From NCBI GenBank assembly GCA_027315345.1, contig DAHUYE010000102.1:1-40037 (forward strand): DNA of 40,037 nucleotides. Reading direction: 5' to 3'. The notes under the pieces are model-generated. The model was not told the DNA's origin, made no database searches, and saw only the letters and a program-made list of their open reading frames with translations. How positions within the stretch are numbered: the stretch's first letter is position 1; every line of letters begins with the position of its first letter. Of this stretch, positions 1-8,390 are shown piece by piece. This stretch comes from Actinomycetota bacterium. GTDB taxonomy: Bacteria; Actinomycetota; Acidimicrobiia; Acidimicrobiales; JAJPHE01. Position numbers and translations under genes: made by a program.

Positions 1-36
1 ATCCCCGACTCCATTTTGGAGCTCGTGGAGGCCTGA
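1..36 (+). CDS. C-terminal tail of a probable YebC/PmpR-family regulator (partial)
   Basis: Eleven codons (IPDSILELVEA) followed by TGA are visible at the window edge. YebC-family genes very often lie directly upstream of ruvC, and their C-termini commonly end in a short acidic helix after a DVQ..YANFD-type strand. The visible tail fits that pattern. Identification rests on context plus eleven residues, so it is tentative. The family is a DNA-binding transcriptional or translational regulator of about 250 residues, nearly all of which lies outside the window. Confidence 0.4.
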   Translation: MPDSILELVEA

Positions 37-108
37 GGTCGGACCGGCCGGCCGCGCCCGGGGGGCGCTTCGGCCGCGGGGATCCACCCCCTCAGGCCCG
101 CCTTCAGA

Positions 109-114
109 TATATT
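109..114 (+). promoter_or_regulatory. Probable -10 box of a leaderless ruvC promoter
   Basis: TATATT ends seven bases before the ruvC ATG, which would place the transcription start at or next to the start codon. No convincing -35 hexamer is seen about 17 bases upstream. No Shine-Dalgarno sequence precedes the ATG, which agrees with a leaderless mRNA. The assignment is inference from spacing and sequence. Confidence 0.45.
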
Positions 115-128
115 CGAACAGATGTTCG
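115..128 (+). promoter_or_regulatory. LexA (SOS) box overlapping the ruvC start codon
   Basis: CGAACAGATGTTCG is a palindrome of two six-base arms (CGAACA and TGTTCG) around GA. It matches the Gram-positive/actinobacterial LexA operator CGAAC-N4-GTTCG exactly. It begins directly after the -10 box and contains the ruvC ATG, so bound LexA would cover the transcription start. ruvCAB is a known SOS target in mycobacteria, which supports the reading. LexA itself is not in the window. Confidence 0.8.
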
Positions 129-715
129 TTCTCGGCATCGACCCTGGTGTCTCGCGCTGTGGGTACGGCTGCGTCCGGCGCACCGGCTCCAAGTTGACGG
201 CCGAAGCCGGGGGAGTGCTGACCACGTCCCCGGTCGATCCCCTGCCCGAGCGATTGGCCACCCTGGCCGAGGACCTGGAGGTCCTCATCGATGAGTTGCG
301 GCCGGATGTGGTGGTGGTGGAGCGGGTGTTCTTCCAGACCAACGCCCGTACCGCCATGTCGGTCGGACAGGCCAGCGGCCTGGCTCTGGCCGCCGCCGCC
401 CGGGCCGGCTGCCAGGTGGCCGAGTACACCTCCAACGAGGTGAAGCAGTCCGTGGCCGGCTACGGATCGGCCGAGAAGTACCAGGTGCAGAAGATGGTTC
501 AGATCCTCCTCGACCTACCCGCCCCGCCCGAGCCCCCCGATGCCGCTGACGCCCTGGCCCTGGCCCTCTGCCATCTCCGGGTGGCCCCCATGCTGGCCAA
601 GGCGGCGCAGGCCGAGCGGGTCCTTTCGGCCGGCCGGAGCCGCCCTGAATCCTCGGGACGGCCCGGTCCGGCCGAGCGCTCGAAGCGACTCCATCCCAGC
701 CGGGGTCGGTCGTGA
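122..715 (+). CDS. ruvC: Holliday junction resolvase RuvC
   Basis: RuvC is the dimeric endonuclease that cuts Holliday junctions symmetrically, working with RuvAB in recombination repair. The 197-residue product starts with the RNase-H-fold motif GIDPGVSRCGYG, which contains catalytic Asp7. A central ERVFFQTNARTA segment carries the acidic residue and substrate loop, and PPDAADALALALCH carries the last catalytic aspartates near residues 139-143. The family is usually 165-190 residues. The extra ends in a basic Ser/Arg/Pro-rich tail of about 40 residues. The start is set by the leaderless -10 and by the family N-terminus. The stop overlaps the ruvA start (GTGA), so the two are coupled. The SOS box at the start codon implies induction by DNA damage. 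Confidence 0.97.
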   Translation: MFVLGIDPGVSRCGYGCVRRTGSKLTAEAGGVLTTSPVDPLPERLATLAEDLEVLIDELRPDVVVVERVFFQTNARTAMSVGQASGLALAAAARAGCQVAEYTSNEVKQSVAGYGSAEKYQVQKMVQILLDLPAPPEPPDAADALALALCHLRVAPMLAKAAQAERVLSAGRSRPESSGRPGPAERSKRLHPSRGRS

Positions 716-1317
716 TCGGCTCGCTGCGGGGCACCGTTCTCGACCGCACCGCCAAAGGAGAGCTGCTCCTGGAGGTGGGCGGGGTCGGCTACCGGCTGAG
801 CGCCCCGGCCGGCACCCTGGCGGCGGTGGGTCCGAGCGGCTCGGCCGCCTTCGTGCACGTCCACACCCATGTCCGGGAGGACGCCATCGTCCTTTACGGC
901 TTCGCCACCCGGGACGAGCGGGACTGTTTCGAGGCCCTGATCGGTACCCACGGGGTGGGCCCGGCCGTGGCCCTGGCCATCCTCTCCACCCACGCCCCTC
1001 CCGCTCTGCGCCGGGCCGTGGCCGCCGACGACATCGACGCCCTGGTCATGGTGCCCGGGATCGGGCCCAAGACGGCCATGCGCCTGCTGGTCGAGCTCAA
1101 GGCCCGCCTCGACCTGCCCCTCGACACCGACGGGCCAGGGCTGGTGGCCTTGGCCGACGGGGCCGTTCCCGGCCCCCGGGCCGAGGTCCAGGCCGCCCTG
1201 GCCGGCCTGGGCTACGGGGCCGATGAGGTCCGGGAAGCGCTGCGAGGCATGGCCGAGGAGGACGGGCCCGAGGCCATGCTCCGCCACGCCCTGCGCCGGA
1301 TGGCGGCGGCCCGATGA
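712..1317 (+). CDS. ruvA: Holliday junction branch migration protein RuvA
   Basis: RuvA is the tetrameric junction-binding subunit that loads RuvB rings on Holliday junctions. The 201-residue length is normal. It starts at GTG with the usual [11 protein letters not shown] oligonucleotide-binding fold. Two helix-hairpin-helix motifs follow: [12 protein letters not shown] near residue 79 and [17 protein letters not shown] near residue 109. A C-terminal three-helix domain that contacts RuvB ([14 protein letters not shown]) follows after an acidic/alanine linker. Four-base overlaps join it to both ruvC and ruvB, so the three should be translated as one coupled unit under the SOS box upstream. Confidence 0.97.
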   Translation: MIGSLRGTVLDRTAKGELLLEVGGVGYRLSAPAGTLAAVGPSGSAAFVHVHTHVREDAIVLYGFATRDERDCFEALIGTHGVGPAVALAILSTHAPPALRRAVAADDIDALVMVPGIGPKTAMRLLVELKARLDLPLDTDGPGLVALADGAVPGPRAEVQAALAGLGYGADEVREALRGMAEEDGPEAMLRHALRRMAAAR

Positions 1318-2426
1318 GCCCGAGGCGGGAGGTGGTGAACAGCCAGGCGGTGCCGACGGGAGAAGCTCCGGCCGCCGGCCCGTCCGAGCCGGTGGATCTG
1401 GCCCCGACGGCCGCCCCGGAGGAGGAGCTGGAGGAGGCCTACCTGCGCCCGCGGCGCCTGGGCGAGTTCCGGGGCCAGGCCGGGGTGGTCGAGCACCTGG
1501 CCATCGTCCTGGAGGCGGCCCGGAAGCGGGGCCAGCCCGCCGACCACCTTCTCTTCGCGGGTCCGCCCGGGTTGGGCAAGACCACCCTGGCCGGCATCGT
1601 GGCCGCCGAGATGGGGGTCGGGCTGCGGATCACATCCGGGCCGGCCCTGGTGCGCGCCGGTGACCTGGCCGCCCTGCTCAACGACCTCCAGGAGGGCGAC
1701 GTCCTCTTCATCGATGAGATCCACCGCCTGGGCCGGGCCGTGGAGGAGATCCTCTATCCGGCTATGGAGGACTTCCAGCTCGACATCGTCATCGGTAAGG
1801 GTCCCACCGCCCGGTCCCTGCGCCTCGAGCTGCCCCGCTTCACCCTGGTCGGGGCCACCACCCGCACCGGGCTCATCACCGGCCCGCTACGGGACCGCTT
1901 CGGCCTGGTGGCCCGGCTCGACTACTACGACCCCGGGGACCTGGAGGCCATCGTGCGCCGGGCCGCCCACATCCTGGAGGTGGACATCCGGGGGGAAGGC
2001 GCCGCCGAGATCGCCGGGCGCTCCCGGGGCACTCCCCGCATCGCCAACCGACTGCTGCGCCGGGTCCGGGACTTCTGCGAGGTCCGCTCCGACGGGGTGG
2101 TGACCAAGGAGTCGGCCGCCGCCGGTCTCAGCCTGTTCGGGGTGGACGAATTGGGCCTGGACAAGGTGGACCGGGCCATCCTCTCGGCCGTGTGCCACCG
2201 CTTCGGGGGCGGGCCGGTGGGCCTGTCCACCCTGGCCGTCAGCGTCGGGGAGGAGCCCGACACCGTCGAGGACGTCTACGAGCCCTTCCTGATCCAGGTC
2301 GGTCTGCTCATGCGCACGCCCCGGGGCCGGGTGGCCACCCCGGCTGCCTGGCGCCACCTGGGTCTGGACCCGCCCGTGGCCGGGACCGACCCGCCGGCCG
2401 CCTCCCTGTTCGACCCCGAGGTCTGA
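1314..2426 (+). CDS. ruvB: Holliday junction branch migration ATPase RuvB
   Basis: RuvB is the AAA+ hexameric motor that drives branch migration. It shows Walker [12 protein letters not shown] (about residues 84-94), Walker [10 protein letters not shown], sensor GATTRTG, the arginine-finger segment GPLRDRFG, and a C-terminal winged helix. The protein is 370 residues. Homology begins at about residue 44 ([12 protein letters not shown]), so the first 40 residues, rich in Ala/Pro/Glu, are an unusually long low-complexity extension. ATG overlaps the ruvA stop (ATGA). queA follows after 29 bases. Confidence 0.97.
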   Translation: MSPRREVVNSQAVPTGEAPAAGPSEPVDLAPTAAPEEELEEAYLRPRRLGEFRGQAGVVEHLAIVLEAARKRGQPADHLLFAGPPGLGKTTLAGIVAAEMGVGLRITSGPALVRAGDLAALLNDLQEGDVLFIDEIHRLGRAVEEILYPAMEDFQLDIVIGKGPTARSLRLELPRFTLVGATTRTGLITGPLRDRFGLVARLDYYDPGDLEAIVRRAAHILEVDIRGEGAAEIAGRSRGTPRIANRLLRRVRDFCEVRSDGVVTKESAAAGLSLFGVDELGLDKVDRAILSAVCHRFGGGPVGLSTLAVSVGEEPDTVEDVYEPFLIQVGLLMRTPRGRVATPAAWRHLGLDPPVAGTDPPAASLFDPEV

Positions 2427-2455
2427 ACCGGGTTCCCTCTGCCGTCGGGCAACCT

Positions 2456-3448
2456 GTGGCGGTGGACGCCTTCGACTACACCCTGCCCGAGGCGTCCGTG
2501 GCCCAGGTGCCCCTGGAGCCCCGGGATTCGGCCCGCCTGCTCGACGCCACCGACGCCGGCGGCGGCCTGCACCACCGCACCGTCCGGGATCTGCCCGGCC
2601 TCATCCGGCCCGGGGATGTGATCGTCCTCAACGAGACGAGGGTCCTGTCCGCCCGCCTGCACCTGACCAAGCCCACTGGCGGAGCGGTGGAGGTCCTCCT
2701 CCTGGAGGAGGGGGATGAGGGCTGGTGGGAGGCGCTGGTCCGTCCCGGCCGCCGCCTGTCCGAGGGCGTCCGGCTCGAACTGGAAGGTGCTCCGGTGGCA
2801 GAGGTCGGCCCCCGCCTCCCCCACGGACGGCGAAATATCCGTCTCCTCGACCCTGCCCTCCCTTCCCGGGCCGGGGTGATGCCTCTGCCCCCCTACATCA
2901 CCGCCCCGCTGGCCGATCCGGAGCGGTACCAGACCGTCTACGGAGCTCGGCCCGGGTCGGCGGCCGCCCCCACGGCCGGGCTTCATCTCACTCTGGAACT
3001 GCTGGAGCGCTGCCGGGAGGCCGGCGCCCAAGTGGTCAAGGTGGACCTGTCCGTGGGACTCGACACCTTCCGGCCGGTGACGGCCGAGCGGCCCGAGGAC
3101 CACGTCATGCACAGCGAGCGCTTCTCGGTGCCGGAGGCCACCTGGAAGGCGTGTCTCAGCGCCGAGCGGGTGGTGGCCGTGGGCACCACCACCGTCCGGG
3201 CCCTGGAGGCGGCCTGGACCAGCGGGGAGAGCGAGGGCCGGACCCGGCTGTTCATCACCCCCGGCTACTCCTTCGGGGTGGTCGACGTCATGATGACCAA
3301 CTTCCACCTGCCCCGCTCCAGCCTGCTGCTCATGCTGGCCGCCTTCTGCGGGCCCCGCTGGCGGGACATCTACGCCGAAGCCCTCCGCACCGGCTACCGC
3401 TTCTTGTCCTTCGGTGACGCCATGATCGCCACCCGGGTGACGGAGTGA
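2456..3448 (+). CDS. queA: S-adenosylmethionine:tRNA ribosyltransferase-isomerase QueA
   Basis: QueA transfers and isomerises the ribosyl moiety of SAM onto 7-aminomethyl-7-deazaguanine in tRNA, giving epoxyqueuosine. The start is taken at GTG 2456 (MAVDAFDYTLPEASVAQ), where family homology begins. An in-frame opening runs back into ruvB but is not family-like. Typical motifs are PLEPRDSARLL, DVIVLNETRVLSARL, ARPGSAAAPTAGLHLT, VKVDLSVGLDTFRPV and TNFHLPRSSLLLMLAAF. The 330-residue length is slightly below the usual 340-350. It overlaps tgt by four bases (GTGA), and the pair supplies consecutive queuosine steps. Confidence 0.95.
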   Translation: MAVDAFDYTLPEASVAQVPLEPRDSARLLDATDAGGGLHHRTVRDLPGLIRPGDVIVLNETRVLSARLHLTKPTGGAVEVLLLEEGDEGWWEALVRPGRRLSEGVRLELEGAPVAEVGPRLPHGRRNIRLLDPALPSRAGVMPLPPYITAPLADPERYQTVYGARPGSAAAPTAGLHLTLELLERCREAGAQVVKVDLSVGLDTFRPVTAERPEDHVMHSERFSVPEATWKACLSAERVVAVGTTTVRALEAAWTSGESEGRTRLFITPGYSFGVVDVMMTNFHLPRSSLLLMLAAFCGPRWRDIYAEALRTGYRFLSFGDAMIATRVTE

Positions 3449-4557
3449 GCGGCGCCCTGCGCTTCGAGATCGAGGCCCGGGACGGTCAGGCCCGGGTGGG
3501 GCGGGTCACCACCGCCCGGGGCAGTTTCGAGACCCCCTGCTTCATGCCGGTGGGCACCCGGGGCACGGTCAAGGCCATGACCTCGGCCGACGTCGAGGCC
3601 CTGGGGTACGAGGTGGTGCTGGCCAACACCTACCACCTCATGATGCGGCCCGGCTCCGGCCTGGTACGCCGCCTGGGCGGCATCCACGCCTTCACCGGCT
3701 GGGACGGCCACATCCTGTCGGACTCGGGTGGATTCCAGGTCTTCTCCCTGTCCCCCCAGGTCGACGACGAAGGCGTCACCTTCCAGTCGACCTACGACGG
3801 CTCCTACCAGCGCCTCACCCCGGAGTCGGCCGTGGCCATCCAGGTCGAGCTCGGTACCGACATCCAGATGGTGCTGGATGTCTGCTCCTCCCTGCCCTCC
3901 ACCCCCGAGGTGCTCCGGCTGGCCCTGGAGCGAACGGCTGACTGGGCCCGGCGGGCCCGGGACGCCCACCCCGGCGGCACTCAGGCCCTATTCGGCATCG
4001 TCCAAGGGGGGGATGACCCGGAGCTGCGGGCCGAGAGCGCCCGGATCACCGCCGGCCTGGGCTTCGACGGTTACGGCATCGGGGGACTGTCGGTGGGGGA
4101 GAGCCGGGAGGCCATGCTCATCTCCCTGGAGGCGGCCGTGGCCGAGCTGCCCCTCGACGCCCCCCGCTACCTGATGGGGGTGGGGGACCCGATCGGCCTG
4201 GTGGAAGGCATCGCCCGGGGGGTGGACATGTTCGACTGCGTCCTGCCGACCCGCCTGGGCCGCCACGGCACCGCCCTGACCTCGGCCGGCCGACTGTCCC
4301 TGCGTTCCGCCGCCCACGCCGAGGATCCGGGCCCTATCGACCCCGAATGCCCCTGCCCGGTCTGCGCCCGGTGGTCCCGGGCCTTCATCCGGCACCTGCT
4401 CAGCGTGGGTGAGCCCACCGGCGGCAGCCTGGTCAGCCGGCACAACCTGGCCTGGCTCCGGAGCCTGGTGAAGCGGGCCTCCGCCGCCGTGGCAGCCGGT
4501 ACTCTGGGCGAGCTGCGGGAGCAGGTCGGGCGGACCTGGGCGGCAGGTGGTCCCTGA
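3445..4557 (+). CDS. tgt: Queuine/preQ1 tRNA-guanine transglycosylase Tgt
   Basis: Tgt exchanges the wobble guanine of GUN-anticodon tRNAs for preQ1. The 370-residue TIM barrel shows the substrate Asp in LSDSGGFQVFS, GIVQGG, the nucleophile Asp in GVDMFDCVLPTR, and the zinc site ECPCPVCARW...RHN near the C-terminus. The usual TRxARNG sequence reads TRLGRHG. The GTG start overlaps the queA stop, so QueA should follow Tgt in the pathway. No preQ1 synthesis genes (queC, D, E, F) are in the window. The downstream gap to yajC is 57 bases. Confidence 0.96.
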   Translation: MSGALRFEIEARDGQARVGRVTTARGSFETPCFMPVGTRGTVKAMTSADVEALGYEVVLANTYHLMMRPGSGLVRRLGGIHAFTGWDGHILSDSGGFQVFSLSPQVDDEGVTFQSTYDGSYQRLTPESAVAIQVELGTDIQMVLDVCSSLPSTPEVLRLALERTADWARRARDAHPGGTQALFGIVQGGDDPELRAESARITAGLGFDGYGIGGLSVGESREAMLISLEAAVAELPLDAPRYLMGVGDPIGLVEGIARGVDMFDCVLPTRLGRHGTALTSAGRLSLRSAAHAEDPGPIDPECPCPVCARWSRAFIRHLLSVGEPTGGSLVSRHNLAWLRSLVKRASAAVAAGTLGELREQVGRTWAAGGP

Positions 4558-4575
4558 CCCCGAAGGTCCCCGCGC

Positions 4576-4581
4576 TAGTGT
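4576..4581 (+). promoter_or_regulatory. Possible -10 box upstream of yajC
   Basis: TAGTGT lies 33 bases before the yajC ATG in the short gap after tgt. CTGACC at 4553-4558 is about 17 bases upstream and could be the -35. No strong Shine-Dalgarno is seen before yajC. The call is weak and is based only on hexamer similarity and spacing. Confidence 0.25.
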
Positions 4582-4614
4582 CTCCGGTCGCTTCGACCCC
4601 CAACGACGGGCCTC

Positions 4615-5184
4615 ATGTCGCTTCTCATACTGCCTCTCATATTCGTTATCGGGTACTTCCTCCTGGTCCGTCCCCAGCAACAGCAGGTGCGCCGTCAACG
4701 CGCCCTGGTGTCGAGCCTCCATGTGGGTGCTGAGGTCCAGACCGCCGGAGGGATAGTCGGCCGCATAATCGACCTGGACGACCAGTTCGTCCAGCTCCAG
4801 GTCGGGCCCGGGACGACCATCACCTTCATCCGCAGCGCCGTCCAGCAGGTTCTCAACCCGGCCGAGGCCGCCGCGGACCTGGACGACGACGGACCGGCCG
4901 ACCCCTTCGGGGCGGACCTCCCCACCGAGGAGGGCCTCGGCCTGGGCGAGACCCCCGTGATCGTCGATCCCCCCCCTCCGGCCGACCCACCCGTGGTCAC
5001 CGAGGGACCGCTCCTGGACGAGCCCTCCTCGGCTGCCACCGAACCGACCGTGGTCGGGCCGGCCGCCACCCAGTCCCTGCCGGTCAATCCGCCGGCCGCC
5101 ACTCCGCCCCCTCCCAGCTGGTCATCGGGGCCCGCCCGGGAAGAGGACGTCCCGGGCTCTGGAGCTGACGATGCGCCGGCGTAG
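4615..5184 (+). CDS. yajC: Preprotein translocase accessory subunit YajC
   Basis: YajC is a small single-pass membrane partner of SecDF in the Sec holotranslocon. The N-terminus has one transmembrane helix (LLILPLIFVIGYFLLVRP) followed by the family hallmark RPQQQQ, a basic segment, and the VGAEVQTAGGIVGRI beta domain. These occupy the first 85 residues or so, the usual full length. The remaining 100 residues form a Pro/Asp/Glu-rich disordered tail, predicted cytoplasmic. The 3' end overlaps secD by 14 bases, confirming the yajC-secD-secF order. Confidence 0.92.
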   Translation: MSLLILPLIFVIGYFLLVRPQQQQVRRQRALVSSLHVGAEVQTAGGIVGRIIDLDDQFVQLQVGPGTTITFIRSAVQQVLNPAEAAADLDDDGPADPFGADLPTEEGLGLGETPVIVDPPPPADPPVVTEGPLLDEPSSAATEPTVVGPAATQSLPVNPPAATPPPPSWSSGPAREEDVPGSGADDAPA

Positions 5185-6535
5185 CCACTGGGTCCCGCTT
5201 CTGTTCACCCTGGTTCTGGCCATCGGGAGCATGGCCGCCGTCCTGGCAGCCGGCTACCGACCCGTCCTTGGCCTGGACCTGCGGGGCGGGGTGTCGGTGG
5301 CCCTGAAGCCGGCCCACCCCGTCTCCAAGGACATCCTCAACCAGGCCAAGAACATCATCACCAACCGGGTCGACGCCTTGGGCGTGGCCGAGCCCAACAT
5401 CACCCTGCAGGGCAGCGACATCGTGGTGCAGCTGCCCGGAGTCAAGGACTCCCAGCGGGCCCTTTCCCTCATCGGCCAGACGGCTCAGCTCACCTTCCGC
5501 CCGGTGCTGGAGTCCAACGGCACCCAGGAGGTCACCGCACCGACCAACGGCAAGTGCGTGGCCCCCACTGGCCTGCCGGCCACCGACGGGATATTTCCCC
5601 TGTCCACCGCCAACAACCCGACCCAGTGCTACATCGTCGGGCCGGTCCTGCTCAACGGCACCATCATCCACTCCGCCACCGCCGGGCTGAGCACCACCGG
5701 TCAGTGGCTGGTCAACTTCACCACCACGTCGGCCGGATCGGGCGCCTTCGACGCCATGGCGGCCAAGGAGTACCACCAGTACGTGGCCATCGTGCTCGAC
5801 AACGTGGTGGAGTCCGCTCCCCAGATCAACGCCACCGCCTTCCACGGCAGCGGCCAGATCAGCGGCAGCTTCACCGAGACCCAGGCCAAGGACCTGGCCC
5901 TGGTGCTGAGCTACGGATCGCTGCCAGTCAAGCTGATCCAGCAGAACGTCCAGACCGTGTCGGCCACCCTGGGCGCCTCCTCGTTGCGGGCCGGGCTCGT
6001 CGCCGGCATCGGCGGTCTGGTGTTCGTCCTGCTGTACATCATCCTCTACTACCGGGCCCTGGGGCTGGTGGCCTTCTTCGGCCTGGCCCTGACCTTCGCC
6101 TTCATCTGGCCGGTCATCTCCTACCTAGGACACACGGCCAACTTCGCCCTGACCCTGGCCGGCGTGACCGGCATGATCGTATCCATCGGCATCAATGTGG
6201 ACTCCTACGTCGTCTACTTCGAACGGCTGAAGGATGAGATCAGATCGGGCAAGACCGTCCGCTCCTCGGTGGACCGGGGCTTCCGCCGGGCCTTCCGCAC
6301 GGTCGTGGTGGCCGACGCCGTTTCCTTCATCGGCGCCGTTCTGCTCTACCTCCTGAGCGTGGGGCCGGTCCGGGGCTTCGCCTTCATGCTCGGTCTTTCC
6401 ACCCTCATCGACGTCTTCACCAGCTACTTCTTCACCCGTCCCCTGGTCATCCTCATGGGCCGTAATCCGACCTTTACCGAGGCCCGCTTCATGGGCGTGG
6501 GCCGGGGTCTGGCCGCACCGGCGGTGACGCAATGA
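5171..6535 (+). CDS. secD: Protein translocase subunit SecD
   Basis: SecD, with SecF, uses the proton gradient to help pull exported proteins across the membrane. The 454 residues comprise one N-terminal transmembrane helix (residues about 7-27), the motif LGLDLRGGVSVAL, a periplasmic-side P1 domain rich in Asn/Thr (about residues 40-255), and a C-terminal five-helix RND-type domain. Typical sequences are GSLPVKL, GITGMIVSIGINVDSYVV-like VTGMIVSIGINVDS, and RGFRRAF-like DRGFRRAFRTVVVAD. Length and architecture fit actinobacterial SecD. It overlaps secF by four bases (ATGA). Confidence 0.95.
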   Translation: MRRRSHWVPLLFTLVLAIGSMAAVLAAGYRPVLGLDLRGGVSVALKPAHPVSKDILNQAKNIITNRVDALGVAEPNITLQGSDIVVQLPGVKDSQRALSLIGQTAQLTFRPVLESNGTQEVTAPTNGKCVAPTGLPATDGIFPLSTANNPTQCYIVGPVLLNGTIIHSATAGLSTTGQWLVNFTTTSAGSGAFDAMAAKEYHQYVAIVLDNVVESAPQINATAFHGSGQISGSFTETQAKDLALVLSYGSLPVKLIQQNVQTVSATLGASSLRAGLVAGIGGLVFVLLYIILYYRALGLVAFFGLALTFAFIWPVISYLGHTANFALTLAGVTGMIVSIGINVDSYVVYFERLKDEIRSGKTVRSSVDRGFRRAFRTVVVADAVSFIGAVLLYLLSVGPVRGFAFMLGLSTLIDVFTSYFFTRPLVILMGRNPTFTEARFMGVGRGLAAPAVTQ

Positions 6536-7788
6536 GCACCGTCCCTCTCGAATTGCGCCGGCACAACATCTGGCAGCGGCTGTATTACGGGGAGACGTCC
6601 TATGACTTCATCGGGCGGCGTCGGATCTGGTTCATCGGCTCGGGGCTGGTCATCCTCCTGGGCCTGGTCTTTCTCATCACCAGCGGGCTCAACCTGAGCA
6701 TCGAGTTCCGTGGGGGTACCTCCTGGGAGGTGCCGTCCAAGACCCTTACCGTGGCCCAGGCCCGCAGTGCGGTCGTCTCGGCCGGGCTGGGCAACTCGGC
6801 CACCGTCCAGCAGCTGCGGGGTCAAAACGGGACGAAGGAGATATTCGTCGAGGCCTACGTCAAGGGCAGCCACGGGGGAGTCAACACCGCCCTGGAGACA
6901 AAGGTGACCGATGCCCTGGCCAAGGCGGCCGGGACCTCGGCCAACAACGTCAGCATCACCGCCGTCGGCCCGTCGTGGGGTAGTGACGTGACCAACAAGG
7001 CCATTCTGGCCCTGGCCCTCTTCATCCTGGCCATCATCCTGTACCTCAGTGTCCAGTTCGAACCCAAGATGGCCCTGGCCGCCATCGTGGCCGTCTTCCA
7101 CGACATCCTGGTGACGGTAGGCGTCTACGCCATCTTCCACTTCTCCGTCAGCCAGGAGACGGTCATCGCCTTCCTGACCATCCTCGGGTATTCCCTCTAC
7201 GACACCGTGGTGGTGTTCGACCGGGTGCAGGAGGCGGTCCGATCCTTCGGCGGTTCGGGCCGCTACACCTACAGCGACACCGTCAACCTGTCCATGAACC
7301 AGGTCCTGATGCGGTCGATAAACACCAGCCTGGTGGCCATCATGCCCATCGTGTCGGTGCTGGTCATCGGCGCCTACCTGCTGGGGGCCGCCTCGCTGCA
7401 GGACTTCGGCCTGGCCCTGTTCGTGGGCCTCCTCTCGGGTGCCTACTCCTCCATCTTCATCGCCTCTCCGCTGTTGGCCGTCCTCAAGGAGCGCGAGCCC
7501 CGCTACTCCGCCATCCGCAACCGCCTGGCCAGCCGTTCCGCCGGCGCGTCGACCCTGCTGACCCCGGCATCGGCGGCCGCCGGAGCCGGTGCGGGCGGTT
7601 CGGGCCGGGACCGGGGTCCGGCCGTGCTCACCCCGTCCGCGCCGGACGCCGACGGCAGCTTCCAGGATGCCTCGGGTGGCCTGATCGCCCCCGGGGGCGG
7701 TCCGCGACCCGGAGGCGCCCGGCCCGGGAGCCCGTCCGGTGCCCGCCGCAGCCCGCCCCGGCCCCGGAAGAAGGGTCGCCGCCGCTAG
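6532..7788 (+). CDS. secF: Protein translocase subunit SecF
   Basis: SecF is the partner of SecD. It has an N-terminal helix (IWFIGSGLVILLGLVFLI), the motif LNLSIEFRGGTSWEV, a small periplasmic domain, and five further helices with LGYSLYDTVVVFDRVQE and SMNQVLMRSINTSLVAI. The core ends near residue 325. A further tail of about 95 residues, rich in Gly/Pro/Ala and ending in a basic run (PRPRKKGRRR), is predicted disordered and cytoplasmic. Such tails occur in actinobacterial SecF proteins but vary in length. It ends the sec operon; the next gene, apt, has its own promoter. Confidence 0.95.
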   Translation: MSTVPLELRRHNIWQRLYYGETSYDFIGRRRIWFIGSGLVILLGLVFLITSGLNLSIEFRGGTSWEVPSKTLTVAQARSAVVSAGLGNSATVQQLRGQNGTKEIFVEAYVKGSHGGVNTALETKVTDALAKAAGTSANNVSITAVGPSWGSDVTNKAILALALFILAIILYLSVQFEPKMALAAIVAVFHDILVTVGVYAIFHFSVSQETVIAFLTILGYSLYDTVVVFDRVQEAVRSFGGSGRYTYSDTVNLSMNQVLMRSINTSLVAIMPIVSVLVIGAYLLGAASLQDFGLALFVGLLSGAYSSIFIASPLLAVLKEREPRYSAIRNRLASRSAGASTLLTPASAAAGAGAGGSGRDRGPAVLTPSAPDADGSFQDASGGLIAPGGGPRPGGARPGSPSGARRSPPRPRKKGRRR

Positions 7789-7796
7789 ACGGTCGA

Positions 7797-7824
7797 CTGA
7801 CGGCGGGCGGTCAGCCGGTAGCGT
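7797..7824 (+). promoter_or_regulatory. Probable leaderless promoter of apt
   Basis: CTGACG (7797-7802), a 16-base spacer and TAGCGT (7819-7824) form a plausible sigma-A promoter. The -10 ends six bases before GTG 7831, so transcription should begin at that codon. An inverted repeat (CTGAC at 7797 with GTCAG at 7810) overlaps the -35 and might be an operator or part of the secF 3' end. The 11-mer GCCGGTAGCGT recurs upstream of the VKOR gene at 31061. Confidence 0.5.
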
Positions 7825-7830
7825 TGGGTG

Positions 7831-8358
7831 GTGGCCGCCGACGCAGAGGCAATCCGTCGTCTGGTCCGCGACGTATCCGATTTCCCCCGGGCCGGGGTCG
7901 GCTTCAAGGACCTGACTCCGGTCCTGAGTGACCCGGTCGCCTATGGGGCCGTCGTCGACTGGATGGCCGAGGCGGCGGCGGACTCTTCGCCCACCAAGGT
8001 GGCGGGAGTGGAAGCCAGGGGATTCCTCTTCGCCGCCCCGCTCGCTCTCCGGCTGGGTGCCGGGCTCATTCCGCTGCGCAAGGCGGGCAAGCTGCCCTGG
8101 GAGGTGGAGTCCGAGTCCTACTCGCTGGAGTACGGGGACGAGCGCCTGGAGATCCACCGGGACTCGGTGACCGAAGGCGAGACGGTGGTCCTGGTCGACG
8201 ATGTGCTGGCCACGGGGGGCACGGCCCGAGCCGGGGCGGTCCTGCTCGAGCGGCTGGGGGCCAAGGTGGCCAGCATGCTCTTCGCCTTGGAGTTGACCCC
8301 CCTGCGGGGACGCGACCGCCTGGGCGGGTGGGACGTGCAGACCCTGGTGAGCTACTAG
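7831..8358 (+). CDS. apt: Adenine phosphoribosyltransferase
   Basis: Apt salvages adenine by condensing it with PRPP to AMP. The 175 residues show the family start LVRDVSDFPRAGVGFKDLTPVL, the GVEARGFLFAAPLA loop, and the PRPP-binding motif VVLVDDVLATGGTARAG. Two consecutive GTG codons (7828, 7831) could start it. The second is preferred because it lies six bases after the -10 box of an apparently leaderless promoter. The apt-rel neighbourhood after secDF is common in actinobacteria. rel starts 32 bases downstream behind its own Shine-Dalgarno. Confidence 0.95.
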   Translation: MAADAEAIRRLVRDVSDFPRAGVGFKDLTPVLSDPVAYGAVVDWMAEAAADSSPTKVAGVEARGFLFAAPLALRLGAGLIPLRKAGKLPWEVESESYSLEYGDERLEIHRDSVTEGETVVLVDDVLATGGTARAGAVLLERLGAKVASMLFALELTPLRGRDRLGGWDVQTLVSY

Positions 8359-8390
8359 GTGTCGGGCGTGTCAGGAGGTAGGACGGGGCC

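Noticed and set aside
54-68. GC-rich hairpin (GCGCCC / GGGCGC) after the yebC-like tail, as a terminator
   Set aside because: There is no T-run after it, and such stems are frequent by chance in DNA this GC-rich.
2192-2455. N-terminal extension of queA into ruvB
   Set aside because: Family homology starts at GTG 2456. The upstream part is the out-of-frame shadow of ruvB.
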